Assembly (NCBI GenBank): GCA_028702975.1
Contig: JAQVNT010000089.1
Coordinates: 1-6,441 of the forward strand
Direction: 5' to 3'
Origin: Candidatus Delongbacteria bacterium
GTDB taxonomy: Bacteria; UBA4055
Length of the DNA: 6,441 bases
Below the pieces are notes generated by a model. The model was not told the DNA's origin. It saw nothing but the letters and a program-made list of their open reading frames with translations, and made no database searches. A program made the translations under genes and the position numbers. Numbering within the stretch: position 1 is the first letter of the stretch; each line of letters starts with the position of its first letter. Below, in pieces: positions 5,819 to 6,441 of the stretch.

Positions 5819-6441
5819 ATGAAAAAAATATTCATTACCCAGGGCGATGTTAACGGTATAGGTAACGAACTGATATTAAAATATTTCGCTCAAGGTAATT
5901 ATGCTGAAGATAACATTTATACGATCATAGGCAGCAGAAATAATTTTAATAAAACAGCGGCAGTCTTAAATTTGCCTTCACTTCGATATTCTGACATCTC
6001 CAATGATTCGGTGAACGACATAAATGTTCCCGGCCTGTATTTTTTAGATATACCTTCAGGATGCAGTGAACTTAACTTCGGCAAAGCGACAGCGGAAGCG
6101 GGAAAATTATCCGGAGATGCAATTAAAACAGGTGTAGAACTGGCTCACATGACCGGCGGAGCGCTAGTGACGTGCCCGATAAACAAATATTCGTTTAACC
6201 TTGGCGGCTACAATTATCCCGGGCATACCGAATTTATAGCCGAACTGCTTAATACGGATAATTTTCTTATGATACTTGACGGCGGCGTGATCAAAGTTGC
6301 GCTGGTCACCACCCATCTCGCCATAAAAGATGTGCCGGCAGCCCTGAGTTCAGATCTGATATGCCAAAAAGGGCGTATACTCTCTGATTCCCTGCGCAAA
6401 AATTACGGTTTAGAAAGCCCGGAAATTGCCGTCCTTTCACT
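5819..6441 (+). CDS. pdxA: 4-hydroxythreonine-4-phosphate dehydrogenase (partial, C-terminus beyond window)
   Basis: The ATG at 5819 follows the ribosome site AAAGGCGG with suitable spacing. The frame is open to the right edge (207 residues; about 330 are expected for the full enzyme). PdxA oxidises 4-phosphohydroxy-L-threonine with NAD(P)+, and the product is used by PdxJ to make pyridoxine 5'-phosphate in the DXP-dependent vitamin B6 pathway. Visible family motifs are ITQGDVNGIGNELILKYF (6-23, N-terminal glycine-rich motif), GKLSGDAIKTGVELA (95-109), VTCPINKYSF (117-126), YPGHTEFIAELL (133-144, substrate-site His136) and VALVTTHLAIKDV (160-172, His166, equivalent to a metal-binding His of the E. 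coli enzyme). The later metal ligands (NPHAGE region and beyond) fall outside. The N-terminal motif differs from the GDPxGIGPE of proteobacterial PdxA and resembles Bacteroidetes-type sequences. A PdxA2-like paralogue acting on other hydroxythreonine phosphates cannot be excluded from this fragment. Confidence 0.93.
   Translation, partial: MKKIFITQGDVNGIGNELILKYFAQGNYAEDNIYTIIGSRNNFNKTAAVLNLPSLRYSDISNDSVNDINVPGLYFLDIPSGCSELNFGKATAEAGKLSGDAIKTGVELAHMTGGALVTCPINKYSFNLGGYNYPGHTEFIAELLNTDNFLMILDGGVIKVALVTTHLAIKDVPAALSSDLICQKGRILSDSLRKNYGLESPEIAVLS

Noticed and set aside
6214..6399. 61-residue minus-strand open frame
   Set aside because: It is antisense to the PdxA segment that carries the PGHTE and TTH motifs; it has no support of its own.

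Overview
The window holds parts or all of five protein genes and one RNA gene. No mobile element, CRISPR array, tRNA or rRNA is visible. It looks like chromosomal DNA of a Gram-negative-type bacterium with moderate to low GC: two proteins carry export signals, and there is a heptosyltransferase-family enzyme of the kind that builds surface glycans. The PdxA N-terminus (ITQGDVNGIGNE, where proteobacterial enzymes have a GDPaGIGPE type motif) resembles versions I associate with the Bacteroidetes/FCB side of the tree. However, the two best promoters are ordinary TTGACA/TATAAT types rather than the Bacteroidetes type. A non-Bacteroidetes FCB lineage is therefore a plausible but weakly supported guess.

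Layout. Left part, minus strand (3085 down to 1): a two-gene operon of exported DUF3857/transglutaminase-like proteins. The upstream gene (3085-1151) is complete and keeps a Cys-His-Asp triad. The downstream gene starts inside the end of the first (8-bp overlap ATGAATAA) and runs off the left edge. It has the same architecture but a Thr where the catalytic Cys should be, so it is probably a pseudoenzyme partner. Centre: a divergent intergenic region (3086-3215) contains a perfect TTGACA-N17-TATAAT promoter, placed so that the transcript of the next gene would begin at or next to its ATG. Plus strand 3216-5486: a GT9 glycosyltransferase followed after 9 bp by acetate kinase (ackA), probably one transcript. 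Only 5 bp after the ackA stop comes the promoter of a small SRP RNA gene (ffs, about 5527-5622), then an intrinsic terminator. After an AT-rich leader with nested inverted repeats comes pdxA (5819 to the right edge, partial).

Function. The genes are mostly housekeeping: acetyl-phosphate/acetate metabolism with ATP formation, protein targeting, vitamin B6 synthesis and surface glycan assembly. The points most worth a second look are the active/inactive transglutaminase pair, the apparently leaderless GT9 mRNA, the UAAC-tetraloop SRP RNA packed against ackA, and the structured pdxA leader. I did not find convincing evidence of a wholly new multi-gene system.
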